This document shows, in pieces, positions 38,614 to 49,393 of a DNA stretch of 64,000 nucleotides. Position numbers and translations under genes: made by a program. Below the pieces are notes generated by a model, which was not told the origin of the DNA, did no database searches, and saw only the letters and a list, made by a program, of their open reading frames with translations. The DNA comes from Nepenthes gracilis (taxonomy: Eukaryota; Streptophyta; Magnoliopsida; Caryophyllales; Nepenthaceae). The stretch lies in assembly GCA_033239525.1 (NCBI GenBank), contig BSYO01000033.1, positions 8,485,501 to 8,549,500 on the forward strand, in the 5' to 3' direction. The stretch's first letter is position 1. The number at the start of each line of letters is the position of its first letter.

Positions 38614-38689
38614 TAGGAGGTCGCCTCCTGTGACTACTGAGATCGAGGATGTTTCCTCTCCTCATCCCTTATCTCCTTTATCTTTCTCC

Positions 38690-39459
38690 GTATTTTTACG
38701 CTTCTACTTGAAGCAATACTTCTTGATGTGGCCCTTTTTGCCACCGTGATTGTACTGAAGGTTTTAATACCTTGACCGTGACTTGTTATAGCCTTTTTCT
38801 CCTAGTTTCTGATTGCGATCTCTGCTCCTTTCCTTGGATTCTGTCACAAGTACCCCAGAGTGAGGGGATGACGAGATCCCTTGTGACCGCCTTAACTCAT
38901 TCATGAGCAAGGAAGTAATAACCTCGTCCAACCTTAGTGTATCCTTTCCAAACAACAAAGTTGTGACAATGTGATCATAGGAGGCCGGCAGAGAGGCCAA
39001 CAGTACCAACGCCTTGTCCTCCTCCTTGATTCCTTCATCAAGGGTGGATATCTGCGTCACGATCCGATTAAATTTATCCAAATACTTCTCAAAGTTGCCA
39101 CCTTTTGACAACCGCAAACCATAGAACTGTTTCTTTATATGTAGTCTAGTTGTCAAAGATTTGGACTTATATTGGCTCTCCAACTTCTCCCATACCTCCA
39201 TTGGATTAGTCAGGGCAAGAACCTATTAGAGAGTGTTGTCCACCAGACATAGTTTGATGGTACAGTTGTCAAGGTCTCTTTTATCTTGCCATTCATCATT
39301 GGTCAGATTTGCAAGCTTTTCATCTTTCTTCTTCAGCACCTTCACTATCCCCTCTCTGGTTAGAATATTCTTCACCCTCTCTTGCCAGAGAATGAAGTTA
39401 TCCTATACATTGAACTGCTCTACGCTAAACGGCAGATTCTTCGACAATGGCAACGCCAT
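38690..39459 (-). pseudogene. Copia gag pseudogene
   Basis: A start ATG at 39459-39457, only 36 bp from the LTR, gives MALPLSKNLPFSVEQFNV. A TAG follows immediately and two more stops lie near 39225. The open part 39201-38764 includes LESQYKSKSLTTRLHIKKQF and DEVITSLL, the Copia gag pattern. A zinc-knuckle remnant GGKKGHIKKYCFK near 38710-38750 keeps His and the last Cys but lacks the first two. Confidence 0.88.
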
Positions 39460-39494
39460 TTAGATAGAGTTCTGAACCTCTCTCACGCACTATT

Positions 39495-40313
39495 TGTTGG
39501 GGTTAGAAGGCATCCGACTATCCCACAGATAGATAAAGGAATGAGAAAGAAGTGAATGAACACCCGATTTTTTATATGGAAAAGCCTTATCAAATAAGAA
39601 AAAAATCACAGGATAATTTGTCCACGGAACTAATTCCACTATGTGAGGTTAGGAATAATTTCCACTGTTACACAAATGCAAGAGAAAAGAGAAACGAAGA
39701 ACTGAGTACAAGCAATGCACTATGCGTTGCTCATAATTCTCTCCTTCCTTCACCGTTTTCACTCTCTGTTTGTTTTTTTCTTCACTGAGCCTCACACGCC
39801 TGTCTCTCACTAAATAGCAAGTCCGTCTACTTGCTTTTAATATCGAGGCCTAATACAGTAAATCTGAGAAATATTCTATATTTACTGACAAGATCTATCA
39901 TTGCCAACAACATGAATATGCGCTGTACAAAAATGGCTCATACATAACTGTCTGAGATCAAGTATCCTCAGAAAATCTTCTAAGTTGGCACCATTCTAGA
40001 TTTCCTGGTGGACGGTCCATATTCCACTGTCCGTGTTCTCCACAATGTCGATCAATGCCTGTTGACCATCCTCTCCAAATGATCGGTCAATGACCCTATT
40101 GACCAGTCGGTGTTGTCCGTCTAGGATCCCTCAGCAATGCAGGGTAGCTCATGCCATCAACCGGTCAACTTGTTGGCCGGTATTGTTGCCCATTCAAAAA
40201 AGTTTCGATCAACTATGTTGATCAGAATTTCATTTGCATATTCTGTGTATAGTAGCAAATAAAGTTCACGTCCTCCGGTCACAAGGCCTTTCACACGAGA
40301 GTGACCCCCAACA
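39495..40313 (-). repeat. Copia 5' LTR (right copy)
   Basis: 819 bp, TGTTGGGG to CCCCAACA, aligned over its full length to 34640-35464. It is immediately followed by the CTATT duplication. Confidence 0.92.
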
Positions 40314-40559
40314 CTATTTAAGGAAACGAGTGGTTAACAAGCCTAAAGCGTTGTTTAGCTATGAAAGGTGTGTCATTTTGAATTAGTTCTTTATTTGAAA
40401 TGCATCATTTTTAAGGAATTTAAGTGATCCTTTAGTTCTTGGATTGGTTGCTATCTCTGGGCTCATTTAAGTCTAAGTGTTGCGAAGTGAACTATTATAC
40501 TTCCAAATTGAATTGTCTACAATTCATAAATTTTCAAAGCTTCCAATCTCATCTTCCTC

Positions 40560-41060
40560 ACTTGTTAATGGCACCGTATTAGTCTAAAGGCTCTTCTTGT
40601 CAGGGTGTGGTTGATATTATTTTTGTTTTTCCGCTCTCTGACATTGTAGCTCTTTACGATCGGTATGCAATTTCTATTACCATACCTTATGTTCTTGTAC
40701 TTGCGGACAGGTGTCATCTCCTTTGAGATGATTTTGCGATCATTTATGAGGCCCATTTAAAAAGTGGCTGTTGTGTTCCTATAGCGAGGGAGCTTATATA
40801 TGGATGCCTTTCAGATCCCTATAACACAACATATCCCTAATGCTATTTGATATTTAGTGGCTTTGTGTATCTTCATTTGGCAGCATCAAATGGTGCTTGA
40901 TGCTAGAATAGTGAAGCTTGTTTTTAGGTTTAATCAGGACAATGATTGGATCTTAATGACTCCTTGGAAGGACTATTAGATTAGTTGATAAAATCCTTAT
41001 TTCGTAAAGGATAGGTTTCTCTATATTAAGGTTACAATTGACTCGCTCTCGTCTAAAAAA
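40560..41060 (+). pseudogene. N-terminal half of a split gypsy-type (Transposase_28-like) ORF
   Basis: A broken + strand frame from about 40605 to 40860 reads DIVALYDRYAISITIPYV, VLADRCHLL, DFAIIYEAHLKSG and FSGFVYLHLA. It aligns by eye to the intact-looking ORF at 56355-56798 (GFITVYEVHLKGGLRFPPPAE). The alignment stops at the left LTR of the chromodomain Gypsy, and the remaining half appears to resume at 51585. This protein type, Pfam 'Putative gypsy type transposon', is usually an extra ORF of Tat-lineage elements, often antisense to gag-pol. Many stops. The 40319-40560 stretch before it shows nothing recognisable. Confidence 0.5.
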
Positions 41061-41570
41061 TGTATTACAAGGCTCATTAACTCACCCTTGGCAGCCTCAA
41101 TACCTCCGCAACCAACCACTGTCAGACGAAGATATTCTTAGTCCATCCAACCGCCTCTTAAATTTAGAGACTATATTTAATTATTTCTGTTAGGTCTCTC
41201 TACTCTTACACACATTATTTTCTATTATTTCCTCTTTTTGTTGCTTCACATGTTTATTTTTATACTTTTGTTATATTGTGCACAATGAAATCCGTTGCTT
41301 TGTTGCATTGCTAGACCTCAGGTTCTTTGTTGCTTTGCTGGACCTCAGGTGTATATAGCCCTTACAGTTCATACTTTAGAAAGGAGGAATATAATCTAAC
41401 TTCTCTAACTCTCGTCTGTTTACTTTCCTCTCCCTCTCTCTCTCTCTCTCGATTCCTCTGCTGAACTCCCCCTTCCCTACTCAATCTCCCTTCTTCCCTT
41501 TCACTCAGTTTTTGGGCGAACGGCAGTAGTCGCCCACACTTGTGTGCGCATCCGGATCATCTCATCTACA
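41061..41570 (+). repeat. Chromovirus 5' LTR
   Basis: TGTATTACAAGGCTC start, CATCTCATCTACA end. Contains a (CT)n tract near 41430-41451. It matches 46193-46550, 50400-50455 and 51502-51584 in order. Confidence 0.9.
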
Positions 41571-41593
41571 TTATTTGGTGCTTTCATTGAGAC

Positions 41594-42640
41594 ATGGCCA
41601 AGGGAATGATAACTCAATACAAGACACTCGAGGATTCGATTGCTAGGCTCTCGAAAGAACTGAAGGAGATGACCGTGACTTTCCAGTACCAAACCCAATG
41701 GCATACCGTGACATTACTGCACCATTTTGAAGATATTACCTCAACCACTTCTGCTACTAAACATCTGCAGAAATCTCTTGCTAAAATCTTCCATTGCTTT
41801 GCTCGCCTTGAAGCACAACCTAAACAGTCCGTACAACCGCTGTTGCTTCCTACTCCTCCCTCATTCATGGCATCTTCATCTACCAACACAACCCCACCGA
41901 CTCAAACCCTAACTCTTCTCCCATTTGCATCACCTGATTTCTACTCTGCAACCTCTGTTCACTTACCTAAGTTTGAAATTCTGCTATTCTCTAGGATAAT
42001 ATACTCGGATGGTTGTTTCAAATCGAATGTTTTTTTTTTCACTATCACGGAACCCTACCAGAACAGAAGCTGACAATTGCCACCTACTACATGACCAGTT
42101 CGACCCTCCAGTGGTATCAATGGATGCAATCAATCCACTAGCTCTCAACATGGGAAACTTTCTCCCATGATCTAGAGCTTTGATGTGGCCCGTCCACATA
42201 TTCCAACCATGAAGCCATTCTCTACAAACTTTGACAAACTACCACTGTCGCCTCTTACAGGAGTTTGAAACTTGTCCACTCGCACTACAGGCCTCACCAC
42301 CATAAATCTTTTAAATTGCTTTATTTTGGGCCTAAGGGATGATATTCGGTGTGAGCTCTTGTTATTGAAGACTCATACCCGACAAGAGACCATTGGCATG
42401 GCTAAATTGGTGGAGGAGAAAATTGATATGAGCTGCACTAATACTCACTACACACCAGTTCCCAAATAGCCAATACATACCCTGGGAGCTCCACCAAGGC
42501 CTACCTCATCTTCAAGCTTACCCCCCAAATTACCAATGAAAAGGCTCATTCCAGCTGAAATGGCATCTTGCCGTGAACATGGATTGTATTTCAATTGTGA
42601 TGAACGCTTCATCCCAGGCCATTGCTGTTAGCCACCTCAA
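41594..42640 (+). pseudogene. Chromovirus gag pseudogene
   Basis: An ATG at 41594, directly after the primer-binding region, opens MAKGMITQYKTLEDSIARLSKEL with coiled-coil character. After frame breaks, SPDFYSATSVHLPKFEI and LRDDIRCELLLL..HTRQETIGMAKLVEEKI (about 42325-42425) follow Gypsy gag. Near 42547-42630 is RLIPAEMA..REHGLYFNCDERFIPGHCC, the usual CFNCDEKF.PGH.C knuckle with its first Cys replaced by Tyr. Confidence 0.85.
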
Positions 42641-42649
42641 TTTCTGAGT

Positions 42650-45600
42650 ATGCTCACAGAGGACGAGGACACCACACCAGTTGATACACAGATAATTGAG
42701 GAAGTTTTCCTTGACTTTGACTCTCAGACAATTGCCCCTCATGAAGCAAAGCCCAGCCTCCATCCACAACCATCGCTCGAACCATCTCCCCTCATGCTCT
42801 TGAAGGACACTTTGTCTCCTCTACATTACGCTTGCAAGGTCACATATCGGGTCGCTCAGTCATTATACTAGTAGACAGTGGCTTCACCCACAACTTCCTT
42901 CGAACTCGACTAGCTAAAAATTTTTGGCTACCCATTCAGTCGTCCTAGCATCTTAATGTCACGTTGGGAAACGAGGACTCCTTGCCCTACGAAGGAGTAT
43001 GCTCCAACACTCCCGTCGCTTTGGATCAGACAAAGTTTCATGTGGATCTCTATTTGTTGCCCATCTATGGGACATATGTGGTGTTCGGGGTGCAATGGCT
43101 TGCCACAATTGGCCTGGTGTTGCTTGACTACAGGGCCTTGTGGATGAGCTTCAATCATGTAAGCACTCGGATCACCCTACGCGGGCTACAATCCACCTCC
43201 ATCTCTACCGTGACATCGGGCCAGTTGCAGCGTAGTATGATGACTAATTCAGCTGCCACCTACTTCCAATTGATAGTCACACTTGTATTGGATTCTTCCC
43301 TGGACCAAAATGTGTTTTTCCTTCCTTCGAATCATTTGCCCACAAATGTCCACCCCACTATACTGGGATCTCTCTCTCGCTTCCTCTCCACCTTTGCAGA
43401 TGTATTCTCCCTCCCCCATCAACTATCGCCTGACGATGCTATAGATACCACATTTTCTTAAAATCGAATACCGAACTAGTCAATGTGAAGCTCTACCGAT
43501 ACATCCACTTCCAGAAGGCAAAAATGGAGTGCATGATTCATGAAATGCTCGAAGAGGAAATTATCCATCCCAATACAAGCCCCTTCCTCGCCAGTTTTGT
43601 TTGTTAAGAAGTGTGACGGAATTTGGCGCTTCTGTATGGATTATAGAGCTCTCAATGGCATCACGGTCAAGGATCAGTTTCCAAATCCCACGGTAGATGA
43701 ACTGCTAGACGAGTTGTTTGGTGCCCGGGTATGTTCCATGTTTGATTTACGAGTTGGGTATCATCAAATACGCGTTTAGTCTAACAATGTCCACAAGACT
43801 TCCTTCCGAACTCATGAAGGACACTATGAATTCTTGGTTATACCTTTCGGGTTGTCTAATGCTCGTTTCTCTTTTTAATCCGAGATGAATGAGATCTTTC
43901 ATCCAGTACTTCAGCGATTCGTATTAGTTTTCTTTGATGATATTCGGTATATAGTCCCTCATGAGAGGAACACCTCCATCATCTCACTCAAGTGCTACAA
44001 ATCCTATGGGCCAATTCATTCTTCGCCAAGCTGGCCAAGTATGAGTTTGGGCGTACTTCTTTGTCTTACCTGGGCCACATTATTTTGGAGCTGAGGATTG
44101 CTGTGGATCCATCAAAAATCGTGGCTATCTAGACTTGGCCCACACCGACCAATGTGACCCAATTGCGTGGATTTTTTGGATTAGCTGACTATTATCACCG
44201 TTTTATGAGCCGATATACCCAAATTTTAGCCCCATTGACACAATTATTATGGAAAGATGCCTCCTTGTGGTCTCTTGAAACCCAACAAGCATTTATGTCC
44301 CTTAAGGTTGCCCTCACCTCCACCCTTGTGATCGCTTTACCTAATTTTTTCAAGCCCTTTATGGTTCAGACAAACGCATCCGGATAGGGCACTGGAGCCA
44401 TCCTACTTCAAGGTGGGCATCTCATTGCATTTTTCAGTAAAAAAAACTTTGTCCTAAACACTAAGCATCCTCCACTTATGCAAAGGAACTCTTTGTCATG
44501 ACTGAAGTTGTGAAGAAGTGGCTCCAATATTTATTAAGCGCTAAATTTACTATTCAAACGGATCATCAGTCCTTCAAGATATTGCTAACCCATTCCATAC
44601 ATATTCTAGACCAGTAGCGTTGGATTACCAAACTGTTGGGATTTGATTTTGATATTGTTTACCAGCTGTGGCAGAAAAATGGCCCCGTCGATGCTTTATC
44701 TAGAATTGATACAGGCTCCTGTTTATCCCTCCAAGCCATCTCCCCACCAGTTATAACTCTGTTGTTTGCTCTCCACAAATTCTATAAGCAGCATCCAGCT
44801 TTCGCTAAACTTGCCCAATCCATTCAAGAATAACCTGGGCATTATGCGGGATATTCCTAGCATGATGGATTAGTCTTCTTCAATAACCGTATTTTGGTCC
44901 CAACTAGATATGCTCTACAAGAACTCATATTGCACGAGTATCACAATTTCCCACTAGGAGGCCATGTAGGAATCAGCGTACCTTGTCTCGTATAGTAGTC
45001 ACTTTCTACTGGCCACAGATGTCTAAGGAGGTCCGTGATTTTGTCAATAGTTGTCTCATTTGCCAACAAATCAAGCCACTCAATATCGCATCACAGGGTC
45101 TTCTCCAACTGCTTCCCATTCCAAGTAAGATTTGGGAGTCCCTCTCCATAGACTTCATCACCCATTTACCTCTGTCTCGGGACAAAACAGATCATCTTGA
45201 TGGTAGTTGATCGGCTCTCAAAATATGCCCATTTTGCTTCACTAGGAACCCATTTTACAGCAGCTCATCTTGCTGAGAAGTTTGCCAATGATATTTGCCA
45301 CTTGCATGGGTATCCCACAGATATTGTCTTAGGACCGGAACCCCATTTTTATGAGTGCGTTTTGGAAGAAACTTGGCTATCCACTAGTAGCTCCTACCAT
45401 CCACAATTAGACGGACAAACCAAGGTGGTTAATCGGTGTCTCGAAGACTACCTGGGCTACTTTGCTACTAAACATCCCTCTTCTTGGTTGCAATACTTGC
45501 CTTTGGCGAGTGGAGTTATAATACCGCCTGACATTCTTCCACAAAGATGAGTCCATTTGAGTTCGTGTATGGCCGGCCACTCCCATCACTGCTAGACTAT

Positions 45601-46140
45601 GTCTAGGGCACCTCTTCCATGGCTTCCTTCGATGAATTGTTGACCGCTCACTCCACTATCCTCGCGGCCCTAAAATCCAACCTGCAGCTGGCGCAGCTCT
45701 GTATGAAACAACAGGCAGATGCTCAGGGAACCGATAGAGTTTCGGGTAGGAGATTCGGTTTATATTTGACTTCAACCCTATCGACAAGATTCGGTGGCTA
45801 GACGATAGTCAAACAAACTAGCCAAATGTTACTAGGGTCCCCTTGAAGGCAAATGCCGGTGTGGGTGCGGTAGCCCTGCTTGGAATACACTGCTTGCGGT
45901 CCAAAATACATAACGTATTCTATGTTTCTTTACTCAAACAATGTCGTGGGGATCAATTGCAATAGCCGTTTGAATTGCCAACTGAAGCTTGGGGTTCTCA
46001 ACCGATCCTGTAGCCTCAACAGCTCCTAGGGTTCCGGCAAATTCTTTGCAACTGCAACTCGTTTCCCAAGTCCTTGTACAATGGCACTCACAGACACTAA
46101 AAGAAGCCACCTGGGAAGCCATTAACGAATTTTGACCGGA
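42650..46140 (+). pseudogene. Chromovirus pol pseudogene with chromodomain end
   Basis: Protease remnant near 42868-42930 reads LVDSGFTHNFL (usually DSGST), then FHVDLYLLPIYG and VVFGVQWL. RT at 43540-44100: [34 protein letters not shown], and VFFDDI, which retains the catalytic DD. The RT-RNase H join at 44154-44387 has LRGFFGLADYYHRFM. Integrase at 44930-45550 has HHLGGH-like zinc finger parts, CLICQQIKP, VVDRLSKYAHF and HPQLDGQTKVVNRCLEDYL. At about 46065-46125, QVLVQWHSQ..KEATWE is a chromodomain core, placing the element among chromoviruses. Numerous stops and frame shifts. Confidence 0.9.
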
Positions 46141-46192
46141 CTTTTCCTTATTTAATCTTGAGGATAATGTTTTTTTTTTATGGGAATGGAAA

Positions 46193-46550
46193 TGTTACGG
46201 GGCTCATTAACTCACCCTTGGCAGCCTTAGTACCTTCGCAACCGACAACTATCAGACGAAGAAGCTCTCAGGCCAACCAACCGCCTCCTAAATTTAGAAA
46301 TTATATTTAGTTATTTCTGTTGGGCCTCTCTATCCTTGTACATATATTATTTTCTATTATTTCTCCCTTTTGTTAGTGCACATATTTAGTTTTATGCTTC
46401 TGTTATACTACACACATGGCAATCTGTTCCTTTGTTGCCTTGCTGGACCTCGGGTGTTTTGTTTCTTTGCTGGACCTCGGGTATATACAGCCCTTATTGT
46501 TCATACTTTAGAAGGAAGAATATACTCAGACTTCTTTGTTTCCCTCTACC
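46193..46550 (+). repeat. Chromovirus 3' LTR, first segment
   Basis: Begins TGTTACGGGGCTCATTAACT after the polypurine tract and matches 41061 onward. It stops at TCTAC (46546-46550), the target of the next insertion. Confidence 0.9.
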
Positions 46551-46917
46551 GTTGGGTCTGGTCACTCCCTTATGGATAACCGAACAAATTGATTTGTCAT
46601 CGGAGAATTTGTGGAGAACAAATCCGGAGAACTGATTCCGGTCAACGTCCCGTTGACCGGATTAAAATAGTGGGTTTGTCGATGGAGATTGGCCGGCGGA
46701 TAAATAGATTCGGTCGATAGGAGGTTTCTTTAGTACTCTTGGATGGCGGACCAAAATTGACGAAGGCGGTCGGTCGGCGGGTTGACCGGATAAGCAGAGA
46801 GGACGATCAATGGAAAGTTAACTGGATAAGGCTAGAGAGGAAATACGGAGAGGACTTTCGGAGAGTATTTTCGGAGTAAAAAATGTTGGAGTGCCTTTTA
46901 GGAGAGAACATTGGTCA

Positions 46918-47383
46918 TGTAACATCCCCGGGTCACTCGCATGTAGATATTGTTCGCTTTGGGTCAGGAGAACTTCACGGCGTCTCAAGCCAACACGCGG
47001 CCCGCACAGTTTTGTTCCTGGCAGATAGAATCCACCGCCCCCAAAACGCATCTACACTGAGAAACACTGTCCCCACCCATCAGAGTGCCATAGCAGAAGC
47101 ACGTAGATACTGTCCACTTTGACCGAATCTATGGTCTCACGGCTTTGTCCCTGCCTTCATCAGGGCATGTCCACCAGAGAAACACACAGTCTCTCAACCA
47201 TCAGAGTCCGCAGCAGCCACACAGGCACACAGCGTGGTGGATATTGTCCCTCCTAGCCACACAGGCCGCAGGGTTTTGTTCTGATGACCTCCCATAGCTC
47301 TCAAGACACTCCCCGAGGGAAAGGTATCCACGCTCTTAAAAAGCATGCTTCATTTCCCTCCCCATCCGATGTGGGACATCACA
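46918..47383 (-). repeat. TRIM LTR, inverted and enlarged copy
   Basis: The reverse strand starts TGTGATGTCCCACATCGGATGG and ends GGGGATGTTACA. At 466 bp it is longer than the direct copies (about 312 bp) and repeats LTR words such as TTTTGTTC and GATA(C/T)TGTCC several times, suggesting internal duplication. Confidence 0.8.
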
Positions 47384-47392
47384 GTCCACCCC

Positions 47393-47629
47393 CTTGTGGA
47401 CGCATCCTGGGAGCCCGTGGGGGGTTCACCAGGAGAAAACCTCGAGGCCTGTATATGACTGGAGACTCTAGGAAGTTCTCCCAGGCCAAAGAGGACAATA
47501 TCTCGCCACGCTGTGCCATCGCTGTGCCACTCTAGGGGACGTGTTTTGGGGGCGGTGGAGGCCGTCTGCCGGGGAGTCCTGTGTGGCAAAGTAGACAATA
47601 TTCACAAGCGGGTGCTCGGGGACGTTACA
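47393..47629 (+). repeat. TRIM LTR, direct copy lacking its first ~75 bp
   Basis: Begins mid-LTR at CTTGTGGACGCATC and runs to GGGGACGTTACA. Directly followed by PBS TGGTATCAGAGCC at 47632-47644 and polypurine GGGGGG at 47687-47692. Confidence 0.85.
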
Positions 47630-47699
47630 AATGGTATCAGAGCCAAGATCTGGTTTGGTGTGCCAACGCGGACATTGGGCTCCCAAGGGGGGTAAACTG

Positions 47700-48695
47700 T
47701 GAAAAAGCACGTTTCGTGCTAACGTGTTTCGACCAGTTAAATATAGCGGAAGCAACAATAAATATTAAATATCTAATACACGTAAAAGATATTTAACACT
47801 AGATCATACGAGACTAGCAATCATGCACGATATCAACAATCACAAGCAATAATTAAGAGCGATAAAGATAAAGACTCGATTTTTGGTGGCGAAGTGAAAA
47901 CTTCGATACCACTTTATCGAGAAAAACACTCGGGCTTCAACGGGGGAAGCAATGCACTATGAAAATCAACTTACGGCGGGGTGGTAACGAGCAGCTAACC
48001 TAGCCGACTTACTCCCGGCACGTGATCCCTACCAAGGAACTCCTTGGATTTGCCGCGAACAGCGGGCGGACTCCTTCGGTCTTCCGTCAATCTTCCCTCT
48101 AACCACTTGAATTTCCAATCACGAGCGAGTCTCCTTCTTCACGAACCAAAGTCTCGACAATGGTAGAAGGCAAACTTTCAATGGTGAAAGAGAGTTGGTG
48201 AGAAAACTAGTTTGAACATGTAGAAACGATCCTTTGGGGATTAGTTTTCTCAAGATGTGCAAGAATATTGAAGCATGAGAGGGTTTTCTTCTCAAAGAGG
48301 CACGCACATCAGTTCTCCGAAGTCTTAGGGTTCAAAATATAAGTCCAATATTTATAGTGGAGCGAAAAACACGTTCAAAAATCGACGTTGGCGCGTTTCG
48401 AGCGGCCGTAGGGTTTCGTGGGAAACCCTGCGGGCGCTCGAGCTGGGATCGAGCATGTAGTGAGCGGGCCCCGTGCAGGATTTCGGCTCGGCGGCCCGAG
48501 CATGAGCGGCGGGGGGAGGTTCTGGTTTTAAGGCTCGAGCCGCTAGCGGGCACCAGGCGAGCGGGCGGCCTTTGGGCGGGCTCGAGCGTGTGGAGGGCGG
48601 ACCGAATGAACTTTAACCCGACAACTCTCAACCCGATATCAAAACAATGATACATATGGTCACGGAATATGCCAATAAGACAAATGTCTCTAACA
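47700..48695 (-). mobile_element. Solo LTR inserted at the TRIM internal/LTR junction
   Basis: 996 bp, TGAAAAAGC to CTCTAACA, with exact AACTG on both sides (47695-47699 and 48696-48700). The duplicated target contains the TG of the next TRIM LTR. On the - strand it begins TGTTAGAGACATTTGTC and has a CTATAAATA box near 48347-48356, so it is probably in minus orientation. The short ORFs inside are GC-rich by-products and match no domain. Confidence 0.82.
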
Positions 48696-48698
48696 AAC

Positions 48699-49011
48699 TG
48701 TAATATCCTACATCGGATGGGGAGGGGAACGAAGCGTGCCTTATAAGGGCGTGGGTACCTTTACCTTGTGGACGCATCTTGGGAGCCTGTGGGGGGTTCG
48801 CCAAGAGAAAACCTTGAGGCTTGTGTATGGCTGGAGACGTTGGGAAGTTCTCCCAGGCCAAAGAGGACAATATCTCGCCACGGTATGCCGCCGCTGCGCC
48901 ACTCTAGGGGACGCATTTTGGGGGCGGTGGAGGCCGTCTGCCTGGAACAAAACCGTGCGCCTATATGACAAAGCGAACAGTATTCACAAGTGGGTGCCCG
49001 GGGACGTTACA
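48699..49011 (+). repeat. TRIM LTR, direct copy
   Basis: TGTAATATCC to GACGTTACA, 313 bp. PBS TGGTATCAGAGCC follows at 49014-49026. Confidence 0.9.
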
Positions 49012-49082
49012 AATGGTATCAGAGCCGGGGGCCCGGTTCGGTGTGCCAGCGCGGACGCTGGGCTCCCTAAGGGGGGGTGGAT

Positions 49083-49393
49083 TGTAATGTCCCACATCGG
49101 ATGGAGAGGTGAACGAAGCATGCTTTTATAAGGATGTAGAGACCTTTCCCTTGTGGACGCGTCTTGGGAGCTCGTGGGGGGTTCGCCAGGAGAAAACCTT
49201 GAGGTTTGTGTATTGGAGGCAGCAGGAAGTTCTCCCAGGCCAAAGAGGATAATATCTCGCCACGTTGTGCCGTCGCTGCGCCACTCTGAGGGACACGTTT
49301 TGGGGGAGGTGGAGGCCGTCTGTCAGAAATAAAATCGTGCACCTGTGTGGCAAAGCGGACAATATTCACAAGCGGGTGCCCGGATACGTTACA
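49083..49393 (+). repeat. TRIM LTR, terminal direct copy
   Basis: TGTAATGTCCCACATCGG to TACGTTACA, 311 bp, preceded by the polypurine tract GGGGGGGTGGAT. Confidence 0.9.

Larger units (their letters stand above)
34640..40313 (-). mobile_element. Nearly full-length Ty1/Copia retrotransposon (Tork/Tnt1-like)
   Basis: 5674 bp with two LTRs, TGTTGGGG at the outer left and CCCCAACA at the outer right, flanked by CTATT at 34635-34639 and 40314-40318. Reading on the - strand the order is gag, protease, integrase, RT, RNase H, the Copia order. The IDDCSKKFWDYLLKTKNKV-type integrase suggests the Tork/Tnt1 group (inference). The element is dead: stops occur in gag, the zinc knuckle has lost its first two Cys, the protease reads DSDAS instead of DSGAS, and the RT YVDD box reads YVDG. 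LTR copies differ visibly but align along their full length, so the insertion is neither recent nor ancient. Confidence 0.93.
46918..49393. mobile_element. TRIM array: one inverted and three direct LTR copies
   Basis: Terminal-repeat retrotransposon in miniature: non-coding LTRs of about 310 bp joined by about 70-bp internal segments holding a primer-binding site TGGTATCAGAGCC and a G-rich polypurine tract. Order: inverted LTR 46918-47383, inverted polypurine tract 47384-47393, truncated direct LTR to 47629, internal segment, [solo LTR insertion], direct LTR 48699-49011, internal segment 49012-49082, direct LTR 49083-49393. The whole is flanked by GGTCA (46913-46917) and AGTCA (49394-49398), a near-match 5-bp duplication. 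Direct copies share CCCACATCGGATGG, AAGTTCTCCCAGGCCAAAGA, GGTGGAGGCCGTCTG and a GACGTTACA or ACGTTACA end. Confidence 0.88.

Noticed and set aside
48332..48655. GC-rich opposing ORFs (107 and 97 codons) near a region rich in Arg/Ala/Gly
   Set aside because: Both fall inside the AACTG-flanked solo LTR. GC-rich LTR sequence yields open frames on both strands; no domain.
46918..49393. Cassandra-type TRIM with 5S rRNA sequence
   Set aside because: I looked for the 5S internal promoter words and did not find them; the LTRs are of a different TRIM type.
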